Positions 7,915 to 16,387 of a stretch of 64,000 nt of DNA are shown piece after piece (the stretch's first letter is position 1; every line of letters starts with the position of its first letter). The notes beneath the pieces are model-generated. The model had not been told where the DNA came from and did no database searches. It worked only from the letters and a program-made list of their open reading frames with translations. The DNA comes from Undibacterium parvum (GTDB lineage: Bacteria > Pseudomonadota > Gammaproteobacteria > Burkholderiales > Burkholderiaceae_D), in assembly GCF_003955735.1 (NCBI RefSeq), contig NZ_CP034464.1, positions 930,001 to 994,000 of the forward strand, in the 5' to 3' direction. The position numbers and the translations under genes were made by a program.

Positions 7915-10194
7915 ATGCGTAATACCAGCCCTAGCTTGCCACACCTAGCCAGCAGCACGCCTCGCTCAAAGAAGCATGCGCTTACTTTACTCACGATCGC
8001 GCTCGTCACCGCCTTCCCAGTTTCAGCGGCTTTTGCGCAAAGCGCGAAATCAGATTCAGACCAGGCGACCCAACTCGAGACAGTGATCGTTACCGGCCAA
8101 CGTCGCTCAGAAAATCTGAAAGACGTGCCTTTGTCGATTTCCGCGATCAAAGGCGAAGCGCTGGATACCTATAACGCCAGCGGCCAAGACATCCGTTTTT
8201 TGGCGAGCCGCGTCCCTAGTCTGAACGTCGAATCCGATTTCGGCCGCTCCTTCCCGCGTTTCTATATACGCGGTTTGGGCAATACCGATTTCGATCTGAA
8301 CGCTTCGCAACCAGTAGGCCTAATCTACGATGACGTGGTACAGGAAAGCCCTATGCTTAAAGGTTTCCCTATCTTTGACGTGGACCAGATCGAAGTCTTG
8401 CGCGGCCCACAGGGCACGCTGTTTGGGCGCAACTCGCCCGCTGGTGTCATTAAATTTGACTCGGCTAAACCGACCAATCGCTTTGAAGGCTATGCCAACA
8501 TCGGTTACGGCAATGACAAGGCGGTGAATCTGGAAGGCGCGATCAACGTCCCATTGAACAAAGAATGGGCCATGCGCTTTTCTGGTCAGGCACAAAGCCG
8601 CAATGACCGCGTAACCAATCCGCTCAGCACTGGCACCAAAAATCTTGAGGGCTACCACGATAATGCGGCCCGCCTGCAATTCTTGTACAAAACAAGTAAT
8701 TTCAGTGCGCTTTTCAATGCCCATGGCCGCGACATGGACGGCAGCGCCACGCTGTTCCGCGCCAATATCATTAAAAAAGGCACGAATGATTTGGTGCCAG
8801 GTTTTGATTACGCCAGTTACCCGACTGACGGTATCAATACCCAGACCCTGACCTCTAGCGGCGTCAGCATGCGTCTGCGCTGGGATCTCGATGGCATGTC
8901 GTTGCATTCGATTACCGCTTACGACAAGGCCAAGTTTTATAGCCGCGCCGACGTCGATGGTGGTTATGGCGCATCGTTTGCACCGACTATGGGCCCTGGT
9001 TTCATCCCCTTTCCAGCCGAAACCGCCGATGGTTTACCCGACCTGAAACAAATGACTCAAGAGTTCCGCTTAGAGTCAAATACCAAAGATGCCTTGCAAT
9101 GGATCGCGGGTCTGTATTATTTCAACGAGAAAATTCAAGTCGACAGTTTTGACTTCAATTCCTTAGGCGGCAATGTACAAGACGGTTATGCTTTTCAGCA
9201 TCAAAATGCTAAATCTTGGGCCACTTTCGGCTCTTTAAACTACGCATTGACAGACAGCCTTAAACTGCGCGGCGGCGTTCGTTACACCAGCGACAAAAAA
9301 GACTTTGACGCGCAACGTACCATGACACCTTTCGGTGGCAAGAACACGCCATTATTGACGGCCAATCCAGAATCCACCAACGTCAGCTGGGATCTGGGCG
9401 CCAACTACACGGTCAACAAAGCCACCAGTGTGTATGGTCGCGTAGCGACCGGTTATCGGGCTCCTAGTATCCAGGGTCGGGTACTGTTCGGCGATAATAT
9501 TTCGGTTGCCAATTCCGAGAAAAATATGTCGTTTGAGGCAGGTATCAAACAAGACTTATTCGACAATACCGCCCGTATCAGCGCCACCGTATTTCACTAC
9601 GATGTCAAGGATCTGCAATTAACCGCAGGTAGCGGCGCAGTGAATCAAAACAAATTGGTGAATGCCGAAAAAGCCAGCGGCCAGGGCTTTGAATTAGAAT
9701 TGCAAGCCAACCTGAACCGCTACTTCAAGACTACCGTTGGCCTGAGTTATAACGATACTGAGATCAAGGATGGCAAGTTGTTTGTCTCTCCTTGCGGGAA
9801 TAAATGTACAGTGACTGACCCTAACGGACCGGTTGCAGGTACCGTACTGATCGGTGGCAACCCGCTACCGCGCGCACCAAAATGGGTGGGTAACTTCACG
9901 CTGCGTTACAACGCACCTTTGGGCGATGGCGAGATCTATGCCTACACCGACTGGTCCTACAAGGATAGCTACAATATGTTCTTGTATGAAGCCAAGGAAT
10001 ACACTGCCAAATCCTTATTGGAAGGCGGCTTACGCGTTGGTTACAAATGGGCTGATGGCAAATACGAAGTGGCAGCTTATGGCCGTAACATCACCAATCA
10101 ACAGCAAGTCATCGCCGCAATTGATTTCAATAATCTGACCGGTATTTTGAACGAGCCACGCAGCTACGGCATGCAATTTAAGGTGGCTTTCTAA
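7915..10194 (+). CDS. TonB-dependent outer-membrane receptor, probable carbohydrate uptake
   Basis: A 759-residue receptor with a long signal peptide (basic start, then LTLLTIALVTAFPVSAAFAQ), a TonB-box-like ETVIVTGQRR near residue 56, a plug domain (VPLSISAIKG ... QIEVLRGPQGTLFGRNSPAGVI) and a 22-stranded barrel ending in an aromatic residue (MQFKVAF). ATG 7915 is chosen because GGAG lies 9 bases upstream. It stands alone between divergent and convergent genes, with its own promoter, LacI-type operator and terminator (10233-10268). The operator suggests a sugar or oligosaccharide ligand; the protein sequence alone does not tell the substrate. Confidence 0.9.
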   Translation: MRNTSPSLPHLASSTPRSKKHALTLLTIALVTAFPVSAAFAQSAKSDSDQATQLETVIVTGQRRSENLKDVPLSISAIKGEALDTYNASGQDIRFLASRVPSLNVESDFGRSFPRFYIRGLGNTDFDLNASQPVGLIYDDVVQESPMLKGFPIFDVDQIEVLRGPQGTLFGRNSPAGVIKFDSAKPTNRFEGYANIGYGNDKAVNLEGAINVPLNKEWAMRFSGQAQSRNDRVTNPLSTGTKNLEGYHDNAARLQFLYKTSNFSALFNAHGRDMDGSATLFRANIIKKGTNDLVPGFDYASYPTDGINTQTLTSSGVSMRLRWDLDGMSLHSITAYDKAKFYSRADVDGGYGASFAPTMGPGFIPFPAETADGLPDLKQMTQEFRLESNTKDALQWIAGLYYFNEKIQVDSFDFNSLGGNVQDGYAFQHQNAKSWATFGSLNYALTDSLKLRGGVRYTSDKKDFDAQRTMTPFGGKNTPLLTANPESTNVSWDLGANYTVNKATSVYGRVATGYRAPSIQGRVLFGDNISVANSEKNMSFEAGIKQDLFDNTARISATVFHYDVKDLQLTAGSGAVNQNKLVNAEKASGQGFELELQANLNRYFKTTVGLSYNDTEIKDGKLFVSPCGNKCTVTDPNGPVAGTVLIGGNPLPRAPKWVGNFTLRYNAPLGDGEIYAYTDWSYKDSYNMFLYEAKEYTAKSLLEGGLRVGYKWADGKYEVAAYGRNITNQQQVIAAIDFNNLTGILNEPRSYGMQFKVAF

Positions 10195-10232
10195 GCTTTT
10201 TACTCTTACATAATGTAGTAATTGCCAGTTGC

Positions 10233-10268
10233 AATGCCGTTCAGTTCAAGCTGAACGGCATTTTTTTT
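10233..10268 (+). terminator. Rho-independent terminator of the TonB receptor gene
   Basis: Perfect 10-bp stem TGCCGTTCAG/CTGAACGGCA (10235-10244 and 10251-10260), a 6-base loop, flanking A and T extensions, and a run of eight T at 10261-10268. Confidence 0.92.
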
Positions 10269-10367
10269 AATTGCAGAGTTAAGCCCAGTCTATTTCGAAC
10301 ACTCGCTAAGCAAGGTCACAAGCTTGCCCCGTTCGGTTTAGGAACGGAGACGCAAACTGAACAGCAT

Positions 10368-10446
10368 ACCCCGCCACGGCGCATATTCCATGCGCTTCTT
10401 CAGGCACGCCGGGCTGAAAGGCGCATGGTATATGCGCGCTGGCATA
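10368..10446. repeat. Dispersed palindromic repeat, copy B
   Basis: Left arm CCCCGCCACGGCGCATATTC continuing into CATGCG; right arm CGCATGGTATATGCGC followed by GCTGGC. It lies after the receptor's terminator, between two convergent genes. The middle (CTTCTTCAGGC) is nearly shared with copy H at 63.6 kb. Confidence 0.85.
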
Positions 10447-10477
10447 GGTGCTAGGCGGGATTTTTTTGGCTTTACGC

Positions 10478-10897
10478 TTATTTATTATCCGGCACCACCA
10501 ACTCTCTCAGTAAACCACCGTCACGCACGCTACCACTGACCGAACCTTCGCCCGATATACGGCGGCGGCACGCACTGGCCTCCTCGACTGGCAGCGCATT
10601 GCAGCGTATCAGGGCATTTTGCTGATACGCATTCTGACCGTCGCTGAGCCGCCCCATTTTGGCCTCATGCAGCGCGGCACCGGCCTCTTTCAGACAGGTC
10701 GCACGATCCTGGTTCGACTCGCCACGCTGGCACACTGCGCGCTCGGTCTGGTAACGCGCGTTGGCATCGGATAATTCGCTGGCACTGGCGATCAAGGCCG
10801 TGCTCACCACAAATAACGCCAACGCCAAGCGCTGCGCGACTTTGCCTATGAATTTATTCCGGCCGCAAACTGTAAGCCGCGTCGTGTAAATTGACAT
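10478..10897 (-). CDS. Small exported cysteine-containing protein of unknown function
   Basis: A 139-residue protein with a signal peptide (LALALFVVSTALIASASE, cleavage near residue 40) and a mature part with four cysteines (RAVCQRGE, ATCLKEAG, IRCNALP, SACRRRI) that could form two disulfides in the periplasm. AGGAGA is placed 7-8 bases before ATG 10897, which supports this start. I do not recognise a named family beyond small periplasmic proteins common in Burkholderiales. It is flanked on both sides by palindromic repeat copies B and C. Confidence 0.75.
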   Translation of the reverse strand: MSIYTTRLTVCGRNKFIGKVAQRLALALFVVSTALIASASELSDANARYQTERAVCQRGESNQDRATCLKEAGAALHEAKMGRLSDGQNAYQQNALIRCNALPVEEASACRRRISGEGSVSGSVRDGGLLRELVVPDNK

Positions 10898-11040
10898 GAT
10901 GATCTCCTGGATAAAACCCCAATCTAACGAAGAACAATGCCCGCTGTATGTGCGCTAACAGACCTTGCCAGAGCAGTTTCAGAATAAATTTTTGCGACTA
11001 GCGCCTAGGCACGGACATAGGTAATCAAAACAAGGCAGAC

Positions 11041-11162
11041 GGGAACTTCTAAAAACCCGTTAATCGGGATGCAGCGCAAGGCGCAAACCGGAGCAATACG
11101 TCGGTATTGCGAGGATTTGCAACGCTGTGATGCGCCCGAGTATAGGGTTTTTAGAAGTTCCC
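11041..11162. repeat. Long inverted-repeat element of 122 bp
   Basis: Perfect 18-bp terminal inverted repeats (GGGAACTTCTAAAAACCC at 11041-11058 and its complement at 11145-11162) enclose a structured middle with a second dyad (CAATACG/CGGTATTG) and GCGCAAACC/GGATTTGCAA segments. No coding capacity. It could be a miniature transposable element or a large hairpin RNA. It directly abuts palindromic repeat copy C. Confidence 0.8.
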
Positions 11163-11243
11163 CAAGCCGCTCACGCATATCCCATGCGCCTTGCAGGCCA
11201 ATATGCCTTGGCGAGGCGCATGGAATATGCGTGTTGTGCTGGG
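11163..11243. repeat. Dispersed palindromic repeat, copy C
   Basis: Inner arms are ACGCATATCCCATGCGCC and GGCGCATGGAATATGCGT, around a GC-rich middle (TTGCAGGCCAATATGCCTTGGCGA). It lies between the stop of the diguanylate cyclase gene (11266) and the 122-bp inverted-repeat element. Confidence 0.83.
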
Positions 11244-11265
11244 CAATCAACAATTCAGAACCCGC

Positions 11266-12513
11266 TCAACTAAACCAGACCACCTTGTTACGGCCGCTGT
11301 GTTTGGCGGTGTACAAAGCTTTATCGGCGCGTTCTAGTAACTTGGCCAGCCTCTCATCGCCTTCGAAATTGGTGGTCACGCCTATGCTGACGGTGAGTTT
11401 AAACAATGCGCCGTCAGGATCTTCAAAGTCCAGCTCTTGCACGCGGGTGCGGATGCGTTCGGCTACCGTCATGGCTTCTTCTTGACTAGCGTGTTGCAGC
11501 AAGACGCAAAATTCTTCGCCGCCGAGACGGCCAAAGACATCTGAGTCGCGCAGCTCCAGAGCCACGGTTTGGGCAAAGCGTGTCAACACTTTATCGCCGC
11601 CCAGATGGCCATACTTGTCGTTGATGGCTTTAAATAAATCCAGGTCTAGCATCAGTAAGGTGATGCTGTCGTGATACCTTTGCGTGCTCTTGAAAATATG
11701 TTCGGCTTGCTCCAGAAAAGAGCGCCGGTTTGCGATATTGGTTAAGGGATCGGTAGTGGCCAGCCTTTGTAATTCACGCTCCATCATCTTGCGCTGCGTG
11801 ACGTCGCGGTAGATCCCTTCTATACCTGCAAACACCCCTGCATCGTCGTAGATCGCGCGGCTAGTGATGGAGATATCGATGACGCGGCCGTCTTTTCTGA
11901 CCATTTGACCGGGAAAATCGGCCACTTTGCCGTCTTCCATGATGGCTTTTTTCATGGCATCGCGGTCCGCCGCTTGCGGATAATACGACTCTGCGGTTTT
12001 ACCCGCGATTTCAGCTGGCTCATAGCCCAGTACATTGCGCACCCCCGGCCCCACCATCTGCACCACGCCTTTAGCATCGGTGCGGTAATACACGTCTTGC
12101 ATGTTCTCAAACAGGCGACGAAAATTCATTTCACTGAGGCGTAATTGCTCGGCCATCTCGGCATGTGCGGTCATGTCCATGCCGGTAACGAGGATGGCAT
12201 CTTGTTCTTGATAACGAATAGGCGTACTGGAAGAAAGCAGCATTTTCATCTCGCCATGCACATCGCGCAAACGAAACTGCGAAGGCGCATTGGCCCAGTC
12301 TGAGCCAGTTTTATTCAATCGAGTAAGTGAGCGATTCAGGTCTAAAGGATGAATAAACTCAGTGACCAGGTGGCCAATGATTTGATCGCTTTGAGTAGCG
12401 CCTAGTATCTGTAAGCAGGCTGCATTCGCCAATACGATGACGCCATCGACGACTATGCTCGCCGCCGCTGGCATGGTATCGAACAGCGAGCGGTAAAATA
12501 AATCTGAGACCAT
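11266..12513 (-). CDS. Diguanylate cyclase with two PAS domains
   Basis: A 415-residue soluble protein predicted to make cyclic di-GMP. Residues ~5-115 and ~125-245 are two PAS sensor domains; the second ends in the PAC-type element (GIEGIYRDVTQRKMMEREL). A short helix leads to a GGEEF domain (residues ~250-415) with LATTDPLTNIANRRSFLEQA and an intact active site (RLGGEEFCVLL), so it should be catalytically active. An RxxD inhibitory site is present in altered context only if at ALELRDSDVFGR, five residues before GGEEF. AGAGG lies 7 bases before ATG 12513. No membrane segment is seen, so it would sense a cytoplasmic ligand or redox state. Confidence 0.93.
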   Translation of the reverse strand: MVSDLFYRSLFDTMPAAASIVVDGVIVLANAACLQILGATQSDQIIGHLVTEFIHPLDLNRSLTRLNKTGSDWANAPSQFRLRDVHGEMKMLLSSSTPIRYQEQDAILVTGMDMTAHAEMAEQLRLSEMNFRRLFENMQDVYYRTDAKGVVQMVGPGVRNVLGYEPAEIAGKTAESYYPQAADRDAMKKAIMEDGKVADFPGQMVRKDGRVIDISITSRAIYDDAGVFAGIEGIYRDVTQRKMMERELQRLATTDPLTNIANRRSFLEQAEHIFKSTQRYHDSITLLMLDLDLFKAINDKYGHLGGDKVLTRFAQTVALELRDSDVFGRLGGEEFCVLLQHASQEEAMTVAERIRTRVQELDFEDPDGALFKLTVSIGVTTNFEGDERLAKLLERADKALYTAKHSGRNKVVWFS

Positions 12514-12627
12514 TCCAACCTCTTATTTTCAATACAGCTTGCCAAACGAAATACGTTTTAAAATCCCGCACAATTCGCCTAAGTTTAAACGACTAAAAAT
12601 CGCCTTTGCGAGTTTATCCCTTGCATA

Positions 12628-12693
12628 GCCCAGCACGCGATCTGCATGCGCCTCGCCAGCCTGCAGCCCCTGCGAGCCGCATGTTGATTGGGC
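12628..12693. repeat. Decayed copy of the dispersed palindromic repeat
   Basis: CCCAGCACG, GCATGCGCCTCGCCAG and GAGCCGCATG align in order with the reverse complement of copy C, but the GCATATTCCATGC cores have been lost. It sits upstream of the diguanylate cyclase, whereas copy C sits downstream of it. Confidence 0.55.
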
Positions 12694-12836
12694 CTCAGGC
12701 CTAGCTAATTTTGATTTCTTTGAGCCCAAAGTTTTATGCCATAAAACTTTTGGTGTATTCTAACAGCTGCCTAGATTTAGCCACACAATTGCGTCATCAA
12801 CACGGCTCTCCAGCCCCCTTTTTCACCACAATCGAC

Positions 12837-14531
12837 ATGCCAAATTCTAAAACAAACACGCTCAGACGTCTCATCCTCAATACCTTGATTGCCAGCACAC
12901 TGGCAATCAGCATCGTGCCCGTGCTAGCCGATAACAAAGCAGCGAGCACAAGCCCTAAACAGCCCAAGCTGGTGGTGGTATTGGTGGTCGATGGGCTACC
13001 GCAAGAACAGATACAGCGCTACCGTGATCAGTTTGGACAAGGTGGTTTTAGGCGTCTGCTCGATCAGGGTGCCTGGTTCAGTAACGCCCATCAAGCGCAT
13101 GGCATCACAGTCACCGCAGTTGGGCATGCCGCGGTTTTGACTGGCGCCTACCCTTATCAGCATGGGATCATTAACAATAACTGGATAGACCCCACGACAC
13201 TGGCAGCGATGTACTGTACCCAGGATAACGCCCACACCTATATCGACGAAGAAACCAAGAGCGACGATGGTACCTCGCCCGCCAATCTACGCGTCAGTAC
13301 GCTAGGCGATGAATTGCGTTACGCCAGCGGCAACCGCTCTAAAGTCGTCACCGTTTCTGGCAAAGACCGCGGTGCGATTCTGTTGGCAGGCAAGACCGGC
13401 ACCGCCTATATCTTCATGAAAAAATCCGGCAACTTCGCCAGCAGCAGCTATTACATGCAAAGCCACCCGCAATGGCAACAGGCCTACCACGTCGGCAAAC
13501 CGCAAGACCGCTTTTACGGCAAAACATGGACGCCATTGCTGGCAGACGCTGCCTATGCCGGCGACGCCGATGATCAAATCGTCGCACCGCAGCAGGCTGA
13601 TGGGGCGAATCGTTTCCCTTATTTGTACAGCAGCAAATCGGGCAAACCGGATGCCGAATACTATGGCAAATTATTCACCGGCCCGTATCTGGATGAAATG
13701 ACGCTAGATTTCGCGCGTGCGGCGGTGGCTGGCGAACAGCTGGGGCGCAACCCGGCTGGCGTGCCCGATATACTCGGGGTCAGCTTGTCTAGCCATGATT
13801 ATGTGAACCATAGTTTTGGCCCGGAAAGCCGGATGTCGCATGATCATCTGCAAAGACTAGATCGTCTATTGGCGAGCTTTTTCGATTCCCTCGATAAATC
13901 GGTCGGGCTTGACAATACTCTGGTCGTATTGACCGCCGATCACGGTTTCCCGAATGTGCCTGAGTTCGCGCAGAGCAGAAAATTCGAGTCACAACGCCTA
14001 GACAGCTCGAAACTGATGAGCGCGCTGAACCAGCATTTGTCCGACAAATTTGGCGCAGAAAAAATCGCCTACAAATGGTCAGCCCCCAACGTATTGCTGG
14101 ACTATAAGCTGATCGAACAAAAAGGACTAAAGCGCGAAGAAGTGGAAAATAGTGCCGCACGCTTTTTGATGAGCTACAACGGCGTCGCTCAAGTCTACAC
14201 ACGCACTCAGTTAGAAACCGGCGCCATGCCCGACAGCCGCATTGCCAAACTCATGCAGCGCGCCTGGCACCGTCAAATCTCGGGCGACATCGTGGTCGTG
14301 ACCAAGCCCTACTGGCAATTTGGCAGCGGCAATCGAGGCACCACCCATGGCTCGCCTTATAGTTACGACAGCAATGTGCCTTTGATGATCATGGGAAAAT
14401 CATGGATCAAACCTGGTGCTTACGGTCAATATGCCGAAGTCATGGATATCGCCCCGACTCTGGCGCACTTGCTCAGAGTGCGCCCGCCATCGGCTTCCGA
14501 AGGACGGGTACTGACTGAAACTCTGCCTTAA
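12837..14531 (+). CDS. PafA-like alkaline phosphatase (alkaline phosphatase superfamily)
   Basis: A 564-residue exported phosphatase with an N-terminal signal (LILNTLIASTLAISIVPVLA). Metal and active-site residues of the superfamily are visible: Asp52 in VVDGLP, nucleophile Thr102 in AVLTGAYPYQHG, Asn113-115, Lys176 and Arg178 in SGKDRGAI, then SSHDYVNHSFG and LTADHGF. The Thr nucleophile with the Lys/Arg pair matches the PafA type of phosphate-irrepressible phosphomonoesterase better than PhoA (Ser) or nucleotide pyrophosphatases. ATG 12837 begins the signal peptide; it lacks a clear ribosome-binding site, so an upstream start is possible. It ends at a shared bidirectional terminator. Probably provides phosphate from organic monoesters. 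Confidence 0.88.
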   Translation: MPNSKTNTLRRLILNTLIASTLAISIVPVLADNKAASTSPKQPKLVVVLVVDGLPQEQIQRYRDQFGQGGFRRLLDQGAWFSNAHQAHGITVTAVGHAAVLTGAYPYQHGIINNNWIDPTTLAAMYCTQDNAHTYIDEETKSDDGTSPANLRVSTLGDELRYASGNRSKVVTVSGKDRGAILLAGKTGTAYIFMKKSGNFASSSYYMQSHPQWQQAYHVGKPQDRFYGKTWTPLLADAAYAGDADDQIVAPQQADGANRFPYLYSSKSGKPDAEYYGKLFTGPYLDEMTLDFARAAVAGEQLGRNPAGVPDILGVSLSSHDYVNHSFGPESRMSHDHLQRLDRLLASFFDSLDKSVGLDNTLVVLTADHGFPNVPEFAQSRKFESQRLDSSKLMSALNQHLSDKFGAEKIAYKWSAPNVLLDYKLIEQKGLKREEVENSAARFLMSYNGVAQVYTRTQLETGAMPDSRIAKLMQRAWHRQISGDIVVVTKPYWQFGSGNRGTTHGSPYSYDSNVPLMIMGKSWIKPGAYGQYAEVMDIAPTLAHLLRVRPPSASEGRVLTETLP

Positions 14532-14552
14532 TCAAATCATTATTCGCGACGA

Positions 14553-14588
14553 AAAAAAGCCGCATGATTTAGATCATGCGGCTTTTTT
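14553..14588. terminator. Bidirectional rho-independent terminator
   Basis: A 16-bp stem, AAAAAAGCCGCATGAT paired with ATCATGCGGCTTTTTT, with a 4-base loop. It lies between two convergent genes (the phosphatase ending at 14531 and the peptide transporter ending at 14614) and has a T run in either direction. Confidence 0.93.
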
Positions 14589-14613
14589 ATTTCATTCAGA
14601 AATCCGAGTTTAA

Positions 14614-16185
14614 CTAGACCCGGCGATAATTATTCAGCATGGTATATTTTTTCGCATAGGCGGCAAACGCAAACGCTGCCAACAGAGCGAAGCCAGCAAA
14701 GAAAAACATCTGGAAGGCAGTAACGCTCATGCCTGTGGTCTTAATTTGCTCAGTCACGGCTTCGCTTTTGACACTGGAATTTGCCAGCAAGACCCACAAA
14801 TTACCAATCGTAGTCGAGAGGTTCCAGAAGCTCATGATCACGCCCTTCATCGCCAACGGTGCCTGGCTATACGCAAACTCCAGACCAGTCGCCGACACTA
14901 GCACCTCACCAAAGGTCAGCAAGGCATACGGCAAAATTTGCCAGGTAATCGACAGCATATTGCCGCCATCTATCGCCAACTGCATGAAGCCAACCACGAT
15001 CCAGGCGATACCTGAGAAGGCGATACCCAGGCCCATACGGCGCAAGGCGGTCAGTTCGATTCCCATGCGTTTAAGCATAGGATACAAAATCAGGTTATTG
15101 AACGGTATCAGCAACATCACCAGCATAGGATTGAGTGCCTGCATCATGGAGGATTGAAACCAGGATGGTTTATCCATTTGATCCGCTTGCAAGACCCAGG
15201 TCGAGGCTTTCTGATCAAACAAAGACCAGAACGGCGTCACCAGCGCAAACAAAACCAGAATACGCAATACCGAACGCACACCATCGACCGCAATATCAGG
15301 ATGCACGCCACGCGCACGCTCCAGTTGCATCCAGGCACCTGCGCCACCAAAACCCAATACAAACACCAGCGCCAGACAGAGTGCTGCGACGATACCGATT
15401 TGCGGGATCAAGAACATGCCCGCGATTGCTAATACGCCACCGGCCAAGGCTAAGTAATAGCCAGAACGGCCTTGATCCGCGCCTTTGCCTTCGGCAAATA
15501 AAGCGGTTTTTACCACGTTAAGGAAGGAGTGCGGATCTTTAGCTACTGGTTCTACATGCACGTATTTTTTACGCCCCAACCAAAACACCACGGTTGCGAT
15601 AAACATCAAAACGCCAGGGATACCAAAGGCGATGCTGGCACCAAATTGCTTGAGGAAGATAGGCATCAAGAGCGAAGCAAAGAAGGAGCCGAAGTTAATG
15701 ATCCAGTAAAAACCATCAAACACTTTTTGCGCCAGGGAGCGGTTACTCTGATCAAACTGGTCGCCGATAAAGGAGCTGACCAAAGGCTTAATACCGCCAG
15801 AGCCAAGCGCAATCAAGAATAGACCGGTATAGAAACCATTCCGATTATCTTCGAATATGGCCAGACAAGCGTGCCCGGCGCAATACACCAGACTCAACCA
15901 CAGCACTGTATTGTATTTACCGAAGTAGCGATCCGCCAACCAACCACCGAGCAAAGGAAAGAAATACACACCGATGACGAAAGTATGGAACACCTCTTTT
16001 GCCATGCCCTTGCGCAAAGGCTCAGGAATAGACAGCAACAGGCTAGTCATCAAGAACACGGTCAGGATATTGCGCATACCGTAAAAGCTGAAGCGTTCAC
16101 AGCCTTCACTGGCAATAATATAGGGGATTTGACTCGGCATTTTTGCCTGATCAGGTTTCTGAGTGGTCTCAGTGCTGTGACTCAT
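14614..16185 (-). CDS. POT/PTR-family peptide:proton symporter
   Basis: A 523-residue inner-membrane transporter with about 14 membrane helices. Signatures of the proton-dependent oligopeptide transporter family are present: the N-terminal ExxERFSFYGM motif (EGCERFSFYGMRNIL, residues ~27-41), GGWLADRYFGKY in helix 2/3, and GSGGIKPLVSSFIGDQF (residues ~128-144). It would import di- and tripeptides with protons. GGAGAG lies 6 bases before ATG 16185. It seems monocistronic, bounded by the terminator at 14553-14588 and the hairpins at 16225-16301. Confidence 0.93.
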   Translation of the reverse strand: MSHSTETTQKPDQAKMPSQIPYIIASEGCERFSFYGMRNILTVFLMTSLLLSIPEPLRKGMAKEVFHTFVIGVYFFPLLGGWLADRYFGKYNTVLWLSLVYCAGHACLAIFEDNRNGFYTGLFLIALGSGGIKPLVSSFIGDQFDQSNRSLAQKVFDGFYWIINFGSFFASLLMPIFLKQFGASIAFGIPGVLMFIATVVFWLGRKKYVHVEPVAKDPHSFLNVVKTALFAEGKGADQGRSGYYLALAGGVLAIAGMFLIPQIGIVAALCLALVFVLGFGGAGAWMQLERARGVHPDIAVDGVRSVLRILVLFALVTPFWSLFDQKASTWVLQADQMDKPSWFQSSMMQALNPMLVMLLIPFNNLILYPMLKRMGIELTALRRMGLGIAFSGIAWIVVGFMQLAIDGGNMLSITWQILPYALLTFGEVLVSATGLEFAYSQAPLAMKGVIMSFWNLSTTIGNLWVLLANSSVKSEAVTEQIKTTGMSVTAFQMFFFAGFALLAAFAFAAYAKKYTMLNNYRRV

Positions 16186-16224
16186 CTAGCTCTCCGGTGG
16201 ATATTGTTCTGGTCGCACAATAAG

Positions 16225-16252
16225 CAAAGCGGCCTCAGGTCAGGCCGCTTTG
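16225..16252 (-). terminator. Hairpin between RND pump 1 and the peptide transporter
   Basis: Perfect 11-bp stem CAAAGCGGCCT/AGGCCGCTTTG with a 6-base loop. On the minus strand it is followed by TTGCTTATTG, a modest T-rich tail. It is likely the terminator of the RND operon that ends at 16388. Confidence 0.65.
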
Positions 16253-16270
16253 TCATTTAGGGATATAAGC

Positions 16271-16301
16271 GATAAAGCTAGCTGGATAAGCTAGCTTTAT
16301 C
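16271..16301. terminator. Second hairpin downstream of RND pump 1
   Basis: Perfect 13-bp stem GATAAAGCTAGCT/AGCTAGCTTTATC with a 5-base loop. It lacks a clean T run, so it may stabilise the 3' end of the RND transcript or act together with the hairpin at 16225-16252. Confidence 0.55.
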
Positions 16302-16387
16302 AGTATCAGAAGTATCCAGAATTGCCGCCTAGCAGTCAAGTCCGGGATGCAGTTTCCCAGACTAAATTGCTAGGGCTTTTGCAAATA

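Noticed and set aside
11069..11485. Plus-strand open reading frame of 138 codons
   Set aside because: It runs across the 122-bp inverted repeat and repeat copy C into the antisense strand of the diguanylate cyclase gene, so it is not a gene.
12529..12729. Minus-strand open reading frame of 66 codons upstream of the diguanylate cyclase
   Set aside because: It overlaps a decayed palindromic repeat and has no ribosome-binding site or motif.
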